A stretch of DNA of 5,449 nt from an uncultured Clostridia bacterium (lineage in GTDB: Bacteria > Bacillota > Clostridia > Oscillospirales > Acutalibacteraceae), in NCBI GenBank assembly GCA_945875045.1, contig CAMCIX010000127.1, forward strand, positions 1-5,449, in the 5' to 3' direction. A model generated the notes under the pieces. It did no database searches. It worked only from the letters and a program-made list of their open reading frames with translations, and was not told the origin of the DNA. Numbering within the stretch: position 1 is the stretch's first letter; each line of letters opens with the position of its first letter. The translations under genes and the position numbers were made by a program. This document shows positions 5,383-5,449 of this stretch, piece after piece.

Positions 5383-5449
5383 TTAGTGTCAGTATATGGA
5401 TATTCATACGGGAGAATATGTTGACGGCAAAGAGTTTTCCACACTTTTA
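5383..5449. other. Junction where the RHS frame ends; short + strand open frame runs off the window
   Basis: RHS-like translation on the - strand stops at TAA (5385-5383), with TGA at 5391-5389 behind it. Beyond this, no leftward frame reads clearly as RHS. On the + strand a frame opens after TAG (5384-5386) and gives MDIHTGEYVDGKEFSTLL from the ATG at 5396 to the edge; it looks protein-like but has no ribosome binding site and is too short to name. The stretch may be a recombination or assembly junction, or frameshifted RHS sequence. Confidence 0.3.

Noticed and set aside
1..5449. CRISPR arrays, tRNA or rRNA genes, IS ends, riboswitches
   Set aside because: No regularly spaced repeats, cloverleaf-like segments, transposase motifs or conserved riboswitch cores were seen on either strand.

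Overview
The window looks like chromosomal DNA from a low-to-moderate-GC Firmicute, most likely a gut-type Clostridia species. The reasons are strong AAGGAGG-type ribosome binding sites, a near-perfect Gram-positive LexA (SOS) box, consensus sigma-A promoters, and protein styles typical of that group. Genus cannot be told from the sequence alone.

Left half (1-2740): a stress-response module. A partial XRE-family repressor gene runs leftward off the window edge (1-275). From the shared intergenic region, a rightward promoter overlaid by an 11-bp inverted repeat (a probable repressor operator) drives a SLOG-fold protein of 164 aa (398-892). The 3' end of that gene carries a second promoter, TTGACA-N17-TATTAT, with a LexA box at its start point. 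This promoter serves a Y-family translesion DNA polymerase of 417 aa (934-2187) that has a QLDMF clamp-binding motif. A 79-aa small protein (2200-2439) is translationally coupled to it. A third promoter, with an extended -10, drives a 60-aa small protein (2518-2700). A bidirectional hairpin terminator (2701-2740) closes the module.

Right half (2741-5449): a leftward, AT-richer polymorphic-toxin locus. In transcription order it holds: the 3' part of an RHS protein whose variable tip is an AHH-type HNH nuclease domain (frame open 5382-4357); a 305-aa beta-propeller-like protein with a TTG start (4344-3427), the candidate immunity protein; a leftover 67-codon C-terminal coding fragment with no start (3315-3112), probably the tail of an older displaced toxin; and a 113-aa two-helix membrane protein with a zinc ribbon (3101-2760), plausibly the immunity partner of that older toxin. 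Both toxin/immunity junctions have the same design: the upstream TAA runs straight into the ribosome binding site of the next gene.

The RHS frame is cut at 5383-5391 by two in-frame stops, and RHS likeness ends there. The copy is therefore a truncated or silent cassette, a frameshifted gene, or an assembly junction. The start choices at 398, 934 and 2518 all differ from the longest possible open frames and are supported by promoter and ribosome-binding-site positions.
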